64,000 nt of DNA from Deinococcus yavapaiensis KR-236. GTDB lineage: Bacteria; Deinococcota; Deinococci; Deinococcales; Deinococcaceae. The DNA is taken from the NCBI RefSeq assembly GCF_003217515.1, contig NZ_QJSX01000008.1, positions 125,929 through 189,928 of the forward strand, read 5' to 3'. This document shows, piece by piece, positions 43,274 to 53,127 of the stretch. The stretch's first letter is position 1. Every line of letters starts with the position of its first letter. Position numbers and translations under genes: made by a program. The notes below the pieces were generated by a model. It was not told the origin of the DNA. It worked only from the letters and a program-made list of their open reading frames with translations, and ran no database searches.

Positions 43274-44208
43274 AGCGGCTTGAGTCCCCGCTCGATGCTC
43301 GCTCGACGAGGCTCCAAGAAGGGCGGCAGAGCGAGGCGTTCGCCCATCGTCGCCTCGGGTTCGTCGGTCGCGAAGCCCGGGCCGTCCGTGGAGATCTCGA
43401 AGAGGATGCCGTTCGGTTCGCGGAAGTACAGCGCCCTGAAGTAGTAGCGGTCGATTTCACCGCTCGTGCGAATCCCGAGGCGGGTGAGACGCTCGAACCA
43501 CGCCTGATGCTGCTCGTCGGTCGGCGTGCGGAACGCGACGTGATGCACGCCGCCCGCTCCGGGCGTGTACGCGGGCAAGTTCGGCTCCACGGCGATGTGG
43601 ACTTCCGCCGAAGGGCCGCCTTCCCCCATCTCGTACACGTGCACGGCCGTTGCGTCGAGCGTGTACTCGCGTACGCGGCGCATGTTCATGGCCTTCGAGA
43701 GGATCATGTCCGTGGGACGCAAGGTCGGGACGCTCAGCAGGACCGGTCCGAGCCCTCGAATCTGGCGCTCGGCGGGCACGGCGCTTCGATCCCACGGATG
43801 TGCTTCGCCTCGACCGCCGTCGTCGATCAAGCACAGGCGTTGCCCTTCGGGATCCTCGAAGTCGAGGACAAAGCGTCCGTCGCGCTCGCGCACGTCGCCG
43901 ACCGTGACGCCCGCCGCCGAGAGTCGGTCGTACCACCAGCGCAGCGAACCTTCGCCCGCCACGCGCAGGAAGGTCCGCGCAACGCTGTGCGTGCCGCGGC
44001 GCTCTCTCGGAGTGTTCCAGTCGAAGAAGGTGAGGTCGCTTCCCGGCGAGCCTTGGGCGTCCGCGTAAAAGAGATGGTAGGCCGAGGTGTCGTCCTGATT
44101 GACGGTCTTCTTCACGAGGCGCATCCCGAGGATGCCCGTGTAGAACGCGTGGTTCGCCGAGGCGTTCGCCGTGACGGCGGTAACGTGGTGCAAGCCGAGC
44201 AAGTCCAT
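43270..44208 (-). CDS. Ring-cleaving dioxygenase / glyoxalase-fold (MhqO-type)
   Basis: A 312-residue VOC-superfamily enzyme with two vicinal-oxygen-chelate repeats. Metal ligands fit His in LHHVTAV, His in GVHHVAFRTP and Glu in NGILFEISTDGPGF. This two-module layout matches hydroquinone-specific dioxygenases such as MhqO or LinE. No promoter hexamer was found at the start; a weak GATGAAG lies upstream. It is the first gene of the pair with ywbE. Confidence 0.88.
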   Translation of the reverse strand: MDLLGLHHVTAVTANASANHAFYTGILGMRLVKKTVNQDDTSAYHLFYADAQGSPGSDLTFFDWNTPRERRGTHSVARTFLRVAGEGSLRWWYDRLSAAGVTVGDVRERDGRFVLDFEDPEGQRLCLIDDGGRGEAHPWDRSAVPAERQIRGLGPVLLSVPTLRPTDMILSKAMNMRRVREYTLDATAVHVYEMGEGGPSAEVHIAVEPNLPAYTPGAGGVHHVAFRTPTDEQHQAWFERLTRLGIRTSGEIDRYYFRALYFREPNGILFEISTDGPGFATDEPEATMGERLALPPFLEPRRASIERGLKPL

Positions 44209-44344
44209 GCTTCATCAGAACCGCTCACGGCGGTTCAGGGTGGCGTTTCGCTCACAAAGCGGGCCTCGTCGTGCGCGCGGATACGCTCGCCTGATAAGCT
44301 GCCTCATCGATTCGCACGTTTCATTCGCGCGTCACGGGAGTTTT

Positions 44345-45394
44345 ATGAACGAACTGCAGCACCTCGGCGTCTACGCCCGCGAACTCAAGAAGCACCTGCC
44401 GAAAGAAGTCTTCGATCCCGTCCCGGGACGCCTTTGGTGGCTCGTGCCACACGTCTCGATCGTCGTCGGATGCGTGCTGCTCATCACGCTGACCGCCTTG
44501 CCGCTTCTCGTGAAGTTGCTGTTGAGCGTCATGATCGGCGGCGCGTTCGCCTGCTTGGGCTTCCTCGGTCACGAGGTGCTGCACGGCTCGGTCGTACGGC
44601 GCGCGTGGCTGCGCGATTTCATCGGAGCGGTGTGCTTTTGGCCGTTCGGCGTGTCCACGAAGTTGTGGCGACGCTGGCACAATGTCGAGCACCACGGGCA
44701 GACGCAACACCCCGATCTCGATCCCGACGCCTTCGACACCCTCGAAGCGTATGACGGGCACGTCGGCGTGCGCTTCCTCGCGAAGTTGCCGCCGCGCGTG
44801 CGCAGCTTGCTGTACTTCGTGTCGTTCACGTTCTGGTTCTCGCTGCACGCCATTCTCGTGCGTCGGGCCGTGCGCCACCAACTGTCCAAGCAAGACCGCC
44901 TCACCACCCGCTGGCAGACCCTCGCGCCGTACGCCTTCTGGGTGGCGTTCGGCGTGCTCGTCGGCCCGGCGAACTTCGTGCTGATCTACCTGTTGCCCGT
45001 CTTGATCGGGAACTTCCTCGTGATCGCGTACATCGCCACCAACCACGGCTTGAATCCTTTGACGGAGACGAACGATCCGTTGGAAAACAGCCTCTCGGTC
45101 GTCAATCCGCGTTGGTTGGACGCGCTGCACCTGAACTTCTCGCACCACGTGGAGCACCACGTCCTGCCGAGCGTGAACCCCGTGCACGCCCCGAAGATCA
45201 AGGCGGCTCTCAAGCGCTTGTACCCTGACCGCTACAAGGAACTGCCGTGGTTCGTCGCCCTGAAAGCCTTGTGGTTCACGCCGAGATTTTACGGGCGCGA
45301 CCGCATGAGCCTCGTGGGACCCGAGGGCCGCACGTACGGCACGCTGGGACACGGCTTGGACGCCCGAAAGGTGCAACCGCGCGACGAGGCTTGA
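44345..45394 (+). CDS. Membrane fatty-acid desaturase
   Basis: A 349-residue diiron membrane desaturase. Three histidine boxes: His76-E-V-L-His80, H112NVEHH117 and HHVEHH near residue 285, the pattern for two irons. Hydrophobic segments cover about residues 32-72 and 160-240. The start is the ATG at 44345 after GGGAG. The terminal part is hydrophilic. Likely modifies membrane lipids (double-bond insertion), with position unknown. A strong terminator follows. Confidence 0.9.
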   Translation: MNELQHLGVYARELKKHLPKEVFDPVPGRLWWLVPHVSIVVGCVLLITLTALPLLVKLLLSVMIGGAFACLGFLGHEVLHGSVVRRAWLRDFIGAVCFWPFGVSTKLWRRWHNVEHHGQTQHPDLDPDAFDTLEAYDGHVGVRFLAKLPPRVRSLLYFVSFTFWFSLHAILVRRAVRHQLSKQDRLTTRWQTLAPYAFWVAFGVLVGPANFVLIYLLPVLIGNFLVIAYIATNHGLNPLTETNDPLENSLSVVNPRWLDALHLNFSHHVEHHVLPSVNPVHAPKIKAALKRLYPDRYKELPWFVALKALWFTPRFYGRDRMSLVGPEGRTYGTLGHGLDARKVQPRDEA

Positions 45395-45418
45395 CCTCGG
45401 CGAGCCGAGTCACTTCTC

Positions 45419-45467
45419 GACGTTGAAGCCTGGAAGGCAGCGCGACCGCCTTCCAGGCTTCAACGTT
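45419..45467 (+). terminator. Terminator after the desaturase
   Basis: A 19-bp stem (ACGTTGAAGCCTGGAAGGC / GCCTTCCAGGCTTCAACGT) with a 9-base loop is followed by TTGGTTT. It is 25 bases after the stop and probably serves both convergent genes. Confidence 0.75.
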
Positions 45468-45570
45468 TGGTTTGTCGGCGCAAGGCGAGCGGGAAGGGCA
45501 GGAGGCCCTGGACGAGAGCTCGTCCGCTGCCCCGGGCGAGCTCATGTCACCCTGTTCGGCGCGGCGACGA

Positions 45571-45918
45571 CTACTCTTCGGACAATCCCTTGGCGCACAA
45601 GATGTCCAACGCCGTCACGCCCAGCACCATCGCGAGGGCGGCGGCGGCGTTCGCGCGCTTCTGGCTTTTGAGGCCGACGGCGAGCGTGGCGATGTCGAGG
45701 GCGTCTCCGCCGATGCGCGCCAGCACCCAGGGACGCTGAGCGTCCGTGAGCAGCAAGCCCGCGCCCGCGCCGAGTTCCCGCGCGCCGTAAAAGCGCACGA
45801 GGCCTTCCTTGCCTTCCAAACCGAGCGCCTTCGCGAGGCGACCGGGCCACACGACCTCCACGAGACCGAGCGCGACGCTGAAGTACCCCAAGCCTTGGGC
45901 GAGCGTTCTCGAATTCAT
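45571..45918 (-). CDS. Small membrane protein (DUF4267-like)
   Basis: A 115-residue protein with three to four hydrophobic helices (LGYFSVALGLVEVVWPG; AGLLLTDAQRP; ALDIATLAVGL; AAAALAMVLGVTALDIL). It has the GARELGAG motif seen in small cyclase/dehydrase-associated membrane proteins. Function unknown. The ATG at 45918 was chosen for its match to this family; no clear ribosome site was seen. Confidence 0.7.
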   Translation of the reverse strand: MNSRTLAQGLGYFSVALGLVEVVWPGRLAKALGLEGKEGLVRFYGARELGAGAGLLLTDAQRPWVLARIGGDALDIATLAVGLKSQKRANAAAALAMVLGVTALDILCAKGLSEE

Positions 45919-46006
45919 ACGCCCAGAGTGGAGGCGCCCCGTGAGAGGGGCGCCTCGAGAAGTTCAAGGGGCGTCACGCGAAGGACGACGCCGACCGGAA
46001 AGTTGG

Positions 46007-47206
46007 TCAGAAGCTTTGCTGGGCACGCCGAGCGATCATCAAGAGCGTCCAGGCGAGCGCGCTCAGCACGAGGCACACCGCGAACACCGAGCCGTACCCG
46101 AACGCGCCCGCGACCGCCCCGATGCCGAGGCCGCTCAGCAAGGAGCCCGCGTTCATGGTGTTCGAGTACAACGTCGTCGCCACACCCAAACGACCCGGCA
46201 TGAGTTCTTGAACGTACGCCATGCCGAGCGTCGCGAGAATCGCGATGACGACCGCGCGAATCGCCTGCGCGAGCACGATCGGCAGCACGCTCGGCGCGAG
46301 CGCCACGACGAGGTAGTACAGCGCGAACAGCACCAGCCCCCACAAGATGAGCGTCTCGTTGCCCGGACGCTTCTTGAGCAGCACGAAGCTCAACATCACC
46401 GGAATTTCCAGGAGGGCGCACAAACCGACGATGAGACCGACGCTGCCGTCCGTGCCGCCGAGGTCGCGCGTGACGTGAATCGGGAGGGCCGTCGAGCCCA
46501 TGTGCATGGACGCTCCGTACAGAACGAAGGCCCCGGCGACGAGCACGATCGAACGTCCCGCCGTGGTCGCGCTCACGCCGTGCGCGGGCGTGGCTTTCTG
46601 CGCCTTGTCGGTTCGCTCGCCGACGCGCGAGAACAGCACGGGCAGCGCGGCGAGCGCGAAGCACACGGCCGTGGCGAGGAACAGCATGTGAAAGCCCGCG
46701 CCCGCCAAAATGGCCGCGCCGATGCCCGGCCCGATCACCCAGGCGAGCGAGAAGGCGGCGCGAAGCGTCGTCACGCCTTGCTCGCCGACGCTTCCCGCGC
46801 GGTTCTTCGCGAGCGCGAACACTTGCGGAAAGGCCGCTGCGCCCGTGCCGAGCAGAAGCGCCCCGATCACGAGCAGCAACGCGAAGTTCGTGGTGAAGGC
46901 CAGCGAGCCGTATCCGAGCGTCGCCGCGAGAATCGCGGCGATCACGATGGGCTTGCGGGTCGGCAGACGGTCGGACAGACGCGCGAGGAACGTGCTGATG
47001 ACGATGCCGCCAAGGGCGGTGCACGTCAGGAACGCTCCGAGCATGAGAGGCGTCATGTTCGCTTCGCGTACCGCGAACAGCGAGAGGTACGGCGCTGCGA
47101 ACGACGTCGCGAAGCCGAGCAGCAGCACCGAGACGGCGAGGCTGAGGAAGCCTGGCGTGTTCTTGAGGACGGTCAGCGTATTGGTGGTAGGCGCAGTGCT
47201 TTGCAT
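46007..47206 (-). CDS. MFS transporter, sugar-efflux (SetA-type)
   Basis: A 399-residue major-facilitator protein with 12 predicted helices and ARLSDRLPTRKP as the MFS loop 2-3 signature. The overall pattern (GIVISTFLARLSDR, PGIGAAILAGAGFHMLFLATA) resembles SetA, which exports sugars and analogues. TACACT lies further upstream. It is a single gene. Confidence 0.85.
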   Translation of the reverse strand: MQSTAPTTNTLTVLKNTPGFLSLAVSVLLLGFATSFAAPYLSLFAVREANMTPLMLGAFLTCTALGGIVISTFLARLSDRLPTRKPIVIAAILAATLGYGSLAFTTNFALLLVIGALLLGTGAAAFPQVFALAKNRAGSVGEQGVTTLRAAFSLAWVIGPGIGAAILAGAGFHMLFLATAVCFALAALPVLFSRVGERTDKAQKATPAHGVSATTAGRSIVLVAGAFVLYGASMHMGSTALPIHVTRDLGGTDGSVGLIVGLCALLEIPVMLSFVLLKKRPGNETLILWGLVLFALYYLVVALAPSVLPIVLAQAIRAVVIAILATLGMAYVQELMPGRLGVATTLYSNTMNAGSLLSGLGIGAVAGAFGYGSVFAVCLVLSALAWTLLMIARRAQQSF

Positions 47207-47395
47207 AAGGAGGAGGCGCTCGGAGCGCGAGGACCCAGTGTAACCCTGCCGAGGCAGCGTGCTTCCCCGCGTGAACGAAGCGCGACCATCGGCTCGGGCG
47301 CGTCCTCATGCTGAGGTGGAAAAGCAGGCGAGGCAGGCAAGAGGGCCGCCCGGAGGAGGCGGCCCTGCGCGTGGAAGGCGGATTGGAGGGGTCGT

Positions 47396-49207
47396 TCAGC
47401 GAAGCACGAGCTTGTCGATTTCGGCCGTGCCGTTGTAAGGCGTCGTGAGATTCGCGTAGCCCTTGAGGACGACCTTGTAGTTCCCGGCGGCGGGATTGGG
47501 GATGTTGACTTCCTCGAAGGTGCTCGTGGACTGTCCGCTGCTGGCGATGAGGCTGCCGTTCGGAGCGTACACGTCGAGGTCCAAGTCGAAGGCGGGATTG
47601 CCCCAGTCGGTCTTGATGCGCAGGGCCGTGGCGCCACTCGGAACGCTCACGATGTGCTGATCTTGCGCGTTCACGACGCAGTTCACCGTCGGGGCGCACA
47701 CGGCGGGATTCACGGTGCCGCTCCACGAGGGCAGCGCGGTCGTCGTCAGCGAGTAGCGCACGGGGTTTTGCGCGACGGCTTCCTTCACGGCGGCGTTGGC
47801 GTTGATGTACCCGTAGCCCACTTCCCACAGTTCGCGCTTCTTCACGACGACTTGGTTGGGATCGAGGCCGTTCGTGCTCTGCGCGACGTAGTACATGGGG
47901 CGCGACGTCTTCTTGAAGATCGCGAGGACGCCCTCCAGGGTGAGCTTGGGGTTCGCTTCGAGCATCAAGGCGATGACGCCCGACACGTGCGGCGTGGCCA
48001 TGCTGGTGCCGCTGATCGTCGAGTACAAGGGGTTGTCCACGTCGGGCACGGTTGTCGCCGCGAGGCCGAGGGTGGCGCGCGCCGCGCTGATGTCCACGCC
48101 CGGCGCCGTCACGTCCGGGTGCACGAGGGCGTCGCCCGGACGGCCGCGACTGGAGAAGTCGGCGAGGTAGCCTTGCTTGTCGCCCGCCGCGACGCTGATG
48201 ACGCAAGGGCTGGCCGAGTACGGATTGAGGGTGTTCGCGTCCGGGCCCTCGTTGCCCGCCGCGAAGGTCACGATGACGCCTTGATCGTACGCGCGCTTGG
48301 CGGCGAGCGAGATCGGGTTGTACGGCGCGAATTCACCGCTCGAACCCCACGAGTTCGAGATCACGCGGATGTTGTACGTGTCCTTGATGTCGGGCTTGAG
48401 GGCGAAGTCGAAGCCTTGCAGGGCGTACAAGATCGAGAGCGCCTCACCGGAACCGATGCCGACGAGCGTGGCGTCGGGCGCCATGCCGACGCGCTTGTTC
48501 GGATCGCTCGACGCCGCGCCCGACCCGCCGATGGTGCTGGCGACGTGCGTGCCGTGCCCGCTGGAGGTGTCGGAGTTCGGCGTGTCGACCGTGAGGTAGC
48601 CGCCCACGCCGACGTCCACGATCGGACCGACGATCTTGACGTTCTTCGCGACGTTCTTGAGGTCGGGGTGCGTGCCGTCGATGCCCGAGTCGAGCACGGC
48701 CACGCCGACGCCCTTGCCGCTCACGCCGTACGTGGCGCGCGCCGTGTCCGCCCCGATGAACTTCGCGCTTTGCGCCAGCAGGTAGTGAAGCGGCGCGTCT
48801 TGGTAGATCGACACGAGGCCCGGCAAGTTGGCGGAGAGCTTTTGAATCAGCTCCGGCGTGACGACCGTCTTGAGGGCGATCATCGGAAGGTTCTGGAACG
48901 CCCCGAGTCCCTTGCCGAGATCGACGGGCAGGTTCGCGTCCATCCAGGGAATCGCTTGGCCTTTCGTGGCGTCGTCGGCGAAGGACAAGATCAGCGTTCC
49001 GACCGAGCCGTACTTCATGCCCGACTGGATCTCGGGGCCGCCCGTGCGCGCCGTGGCGTACAGCGCTTGGCACTCGGTGAGGGTCGTTGCTTGCGCGGTC
49101 GCCGTGGCGCGCGCGGAGGTCGCGGACGGCAAGTTGCCCTGGCCGCACGAGGCGAGGAGGAGGGAGGTGCCGAGAAGGGAAATTCCGAGTGCGTTGCGCT
49201 GTTTCAT
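47396..49207 (-). CDS. Subtilisin-like serine protease, lipoprotein (S8)
   Basis: A 603-residue exported protease. A lipoprotein signal ends at Cys21 (LLLASC). A propeptide (about 40-140) precedes the S8 domain: Asp173 (AVLDSGIDGTHPDL), His218 (GHGTHVAS), oxyanion Asn319 and Ser402 (SGTSMATPHVSG). The C-terminal ~100 residues are beta-rich (pre-peptidase/PPC-like). The start is the ATG at 49207; the frame to 49279 is not supported. It is divergent from the BTAD-like regulator. Confidence 0.92.
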   Translation of the reverse strand: MKQRNALGISLLGTSLLLASCGQGNLPSATSARATATAQATTLTECQALYATARTGGPEIQSGMKYGSVGTLILSFADDATKGQAIPWMDANLPVDLGKGLGAFQNLPMIALKTVVTPELIQKLSANLPGLVSIYQDAPLHYLLAQSAKFIGADTARATYGVSGKGVGVAVLDSGIDGTHPDLKNVAKNVKIVGPIVDVGVGGYLTVDTPNSDTSSGHGTHVASTIGGSGAASSDPNKRVGMAPDATLVGIGSGEALSILYALQGFDFALKPDIKDTYNIRVISNSWGSSGEFAPYNPISLAAKRAYDQGVIVTFAAGNEGPDANTLNPYSASPCVISVAAGDKQGYLADFSSRGRPGDALVHPDVTAPGVDISAARATLGLAATTVPDVDNPLYSTISGTSMATPHVSGVIALMLEANPKLTLEGVLAIFKKTSRPMYYVAQSTNGLDPNQVVVKKRELWEVGYGYINANAAVKEAVAQNPVRYSLTTTALPSWSGTVNPAVCAPTVNCVVNAQDQHIVSVPSGATALRIKTDWGNPAFDLDLDVYAPNGSLIASSGQSTSTFEEVNIPNPAAGNYKVVLKGYANLTTPYNGTAEIDKLVLR

Positions 49208-49438
49208 GTGGTGAGCCCCCTGATGACGTGTGCGTCTTTGGTTGGAGGCATTACAGCAAAGAGCTCTCAAAAAAATCACAAATCGAGTGGTGGACCGCGT
49301 TCATTTCAGGTTGAGCAAAGGTCCAGACCCGTCGAGACGCTCCTGTACTCACGACGATCTCAGAAAACGCCGCTTGCGCCGACCGACTCGACAGGCGGCG
49401 ACAGTGTGCCGTGCCGGAAGACGCTACATTGAAAGTAC

Positions 49439-51928
49439 ATGTTGCCAAGCTCGCTGCAAGCGCGATTGAAGCGAGCGCCTCGCCTCGTCGTGGCGCCCGT
49501 CGGGCTCGGCTTCGGGCAAGACGCCTTGACCGAGTGGGCCCGAACTGCCGGGCGCGCCGTCGTTCACCATCCGAACGACGTCACGCCCGAACCTACCCTC
49601 CTCGTGGCGCGAAAACGCTCTGATCTCGACGGCCTGCCGTCCGGTTGGACTCTCGAGGACGTGCTGATGCTGCACGAGCGCGACGCGACTCTGAACGAGT
49701 CGGACTGGCGAAGCGGCTTGTCACGGGCGCCGATCGAGTTCGCCGAGTCGAGCTTTCGGGAAGCGGAAGGCTGGCCGCGCGCGCTCGAACTCGCCGCTCG
49801 CGTCTCGCCGGACGCGCCGAGCCTCGCCGCGCACCCGCTGGTACAAAGCGACTTGCGTCGACTTCTGCCCGCGGGCACGCGCGACCTCGCCGTTCGCGTC
49901 GCCGTCACGCCCGTCGTCGTGCCCGCCGTCGTGCCCCTCCTCGATGTTTCGCACGCCGAGGTCGCGGAGCTGCTCGACCTCGGCATCTTGTTCGACGTGG
50001 GCGACGGACCGCGCTTGCCGAGCTTGCTGCGGACCGTGCTCCTCGACGTTCGCGCCGACGTCGCCTCCAGCGTGGCGAACGCCCTGCTCGACGCGGGACG
50101 CTTGCGAGAAGCGCTCGACGTCTTGGCGGAAGCGGGAGATTGGAACGGTTACCTGGGCTTGCTGGCCCGCACGTCCAAGGCGTCGCAAGGCGAGGATGCC
50201 TTGCGAGCCTCGCTGCGGCGCGTGCCCGAGGTTCGCCGTGAACACCCTGGCGCCTTGTACCTCAGCGGGCTCTTGGCGCGCGTGCGCGGCGAGTTCGCGC
50301 AAGCCGAGCGGTGCTACCAAGCGGCGGCCGAGCACGCCGACGCGCACCTCGCGCCGATCGTGCACAACGCCCGAGGCGTGACGCTCGCTCTGCAAGGCCG
50401 CGCGGACGAAGCGCTCGCGGCCTTCGACGCCGCCACCCGAATCGCGCCCCTGGCGTCCACCATCGCGGGCGAAGCGTGGCACAACCGCGGCGGCTTGCTG
50501 CTGCAAGCGAGCCGCTTCGCCGAGGCGGAAGCGAGTTTGCGCGAAGCGACCGCCGCGTTTCGCGCCAGCGGCGACGAAGCTCGTGAAGCGACGACGTTGC
50601 AGTTGCTCGGAACCTTCTACGTCGGGCGCGGCCTGCTGCCCGAAGCGCGCGCCGCCTTCGAGGACGCTCTGAACGTCTTGGCGCGGCTCGGGCGCGGCTC
50701 CACCGCGCTCGTTCGCGCGAACTTCGCCGAAGTGCTGTGCCTTCTCGGGGACCTCGAACGCGCCGAGGTGCAACTGGAGGTGGCGACGCGCACGCTCGGC
50801 AGCGCGCCCGACGCGCGCGCGGAAGGCTGGACGCACCTCAACACCGCCTTGCTGTGCGTCACGCGAGGCGATCTCGACGCGGCCGAACGACACTTGCGCG
50901 GCGTGCTGCTCGGCGCCCACCGCGAGCGCTCCCTGCTCGCCGAAGCGCACCTGCTCCTCGCGCGCGTGCACCGTCTGCGCGGCGAAACCGACCTCGCTGT
51001 CAAAGCGCTTCAAGGCGCTTCCTCGCTCGGCCTGCGCGCGCAACTGGAAGCCGCCGTCCTGCGCGGCGAAGGCTTCGAGGAAGTTCAAGCGCAAGCGCGT
51101 CAAGAGGAAGCGCGTCTCGAACTCGCCGTCGCCTTGCTGCACGGCAGCGGCAGCTCGGAATTGCGCGAAGCCCTCGACCTCATTCGCGCCCACCGCATGT
51201 ACTCCCTGCTGTCGTTTCCTTCGCACGCGAGCCGCCTCGTGACGCTCGCCGAGGAGGACGAAGGCGTCCGGGACCTGTTCCCGCTGCACCTGCGCCTTCT
51301 CGGCGCGTTCTCCGTGCGCTTCCTCGGGCGCGAAGTGCGCCTCGCGGACTTCCCGACGCGCAAAAGCGCCGCGCTGCTTCTCACGCTCGCCCTCGGGCCG
51401 GGCCGCGTGTCGCGCGAGGAACTCGCCGAACGCTTCTGGCCCGACGCCAAGAACCCCGCGTCGAACCTCCAAACGGCCGTCTACCACTTGCGCGCGACGC
51501 TCGGAGCGTCCGTCGTGCGTTCCGAACGTGGCTTGCTGAGCCTCGGCTTTCCGGTACGCAGCGACCTCGCCGCCCTCGAAGACGCCCTCGCGAACGCAGA
51601 GCGGGCCACACCCGACGAGCGCCTGCGTGACTGGCCGCGCTTGTTGCGCTCGGCGGGCCGCTTCCTGCCCGAATTTCCCGAGGACTTCGAAGACCGCCGC
51701 GCCGCCGCCGAGGATGTCGTTCGACGCCTGCGCCTCGACCTCGCCGAAGCCGCGCCTTCCACGTCCGACCTGCGCTTGCAACTTCTGCGCGACGTCATCG
51801 CCGACGATCCCTACGACGTCACGACGCGCGAAGCGGTCATCGCGCTCTACACCGCGCGCGGCGACCTCGACAGCGCCCTGTCGGAACGCGAGGTGCTGAG
51901 GCGCGTCGAGCGGGAACTGCGCGGCTGA
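49439..51928 (+). CDS. Large TPR/BTAD-domain transcriptional regulator
   Basis: An 829-residue regulator with many TPR repeats from about residue 240 to 560 (GEFAQAERCYQAAAEHADAH; ASRFAEAEASLREATAAFRASGD) and a C-terminal winged-helix plus BTAD region from about 615 (LRLLGAFSVRFLGREVRLADFPTRKSAALLLTLALGPGRVSREELAERFW). The N-terminal 200 residues lack a Walker A site, so it is not the ATPase-bearing LAL or SARP type. TACATT lies eight bases before the ATG. Its divergent partner is the S8 protease, a possible target. Confidence 0.82.
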   Translation: MLPSSLQARLKRAPRLVVAPVGLGFGQDALTEWARTAGRAVVHHPNDVTPEPTLLVARKRSDLDGLPSGWTLEDVLMLHERDATLNESDWRSGLSRAPIEFAESSFREAEGWPRALELAARVSPDAPSLAAHPLVQSDLRRLLPAGTRDLAVRVAVTPVVVPAVVPLLDVSHAEVAELLDLGILFDVGDGPRLPSLLRTVLLDVRADVASSVANALLDAGRLREALDVLAEAGDWNGYLGLLARTSKASQGEDALRASLRRVPEVRREHPGALYLSGLLARVRGEFAQAERCYQAAAEHADAHLAPIVHNARGVTLALQGRADEALAAFDAATRIAPLASTIAGEAWHNRGGLLLQASRFAEAEASLREATAAFRASGDEAREATTLQLLGTFYVGRGLLPEARAAFEDALNVLARLGRGSTALVRANFAEVLCLLGDLERAEVQLEVATRTLGSAPDARAEGWTHLNTALLCVTRGDLDAAERHLRGVLLGAHRERSLLAEAHLLLARVHRLRGETDLAVKALQGASSLGLRAQLEAAVLRGEGFEEVQAQARQEEARLELAVALLHGSGSSELREALDLIRAHRMYSLLSFPSHASRLVTLAEEDEGVRDLFPLHLRLLGAFSVRFLGREVRLADFPTRKSAALLLTLALGPGRVSREELAERFWPDAKNPASNLQTAVYHLRATLGASVVRSERGLLSLGFPVRSDLAALEDALANAERATPDERLRDWPRLLRSAGRFLPEFPEDFEDRRAAAEDVVRRLRLDLAEAAPSTSDLRLQLLRDVIADDPYDVTTREAVIALYTARGDLDSALSEREVLRRVERELRG

Positions 51929-51932
51929 ACGA

Positions 51933-53090
<1,158 letters not shown>

Positions 53091-53127
53091 GCGGTCATGC
53101 TAGCAGGCGCGCCTCCGCCGTGAAGGA

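Noticed and set aside
45915..48206. A 763-residue minus-strand frame
   Set aside because: It runs across the MFS transporter and subtilase genes out of frame and is Arg/His-rich, typical of an off-frame shadow.
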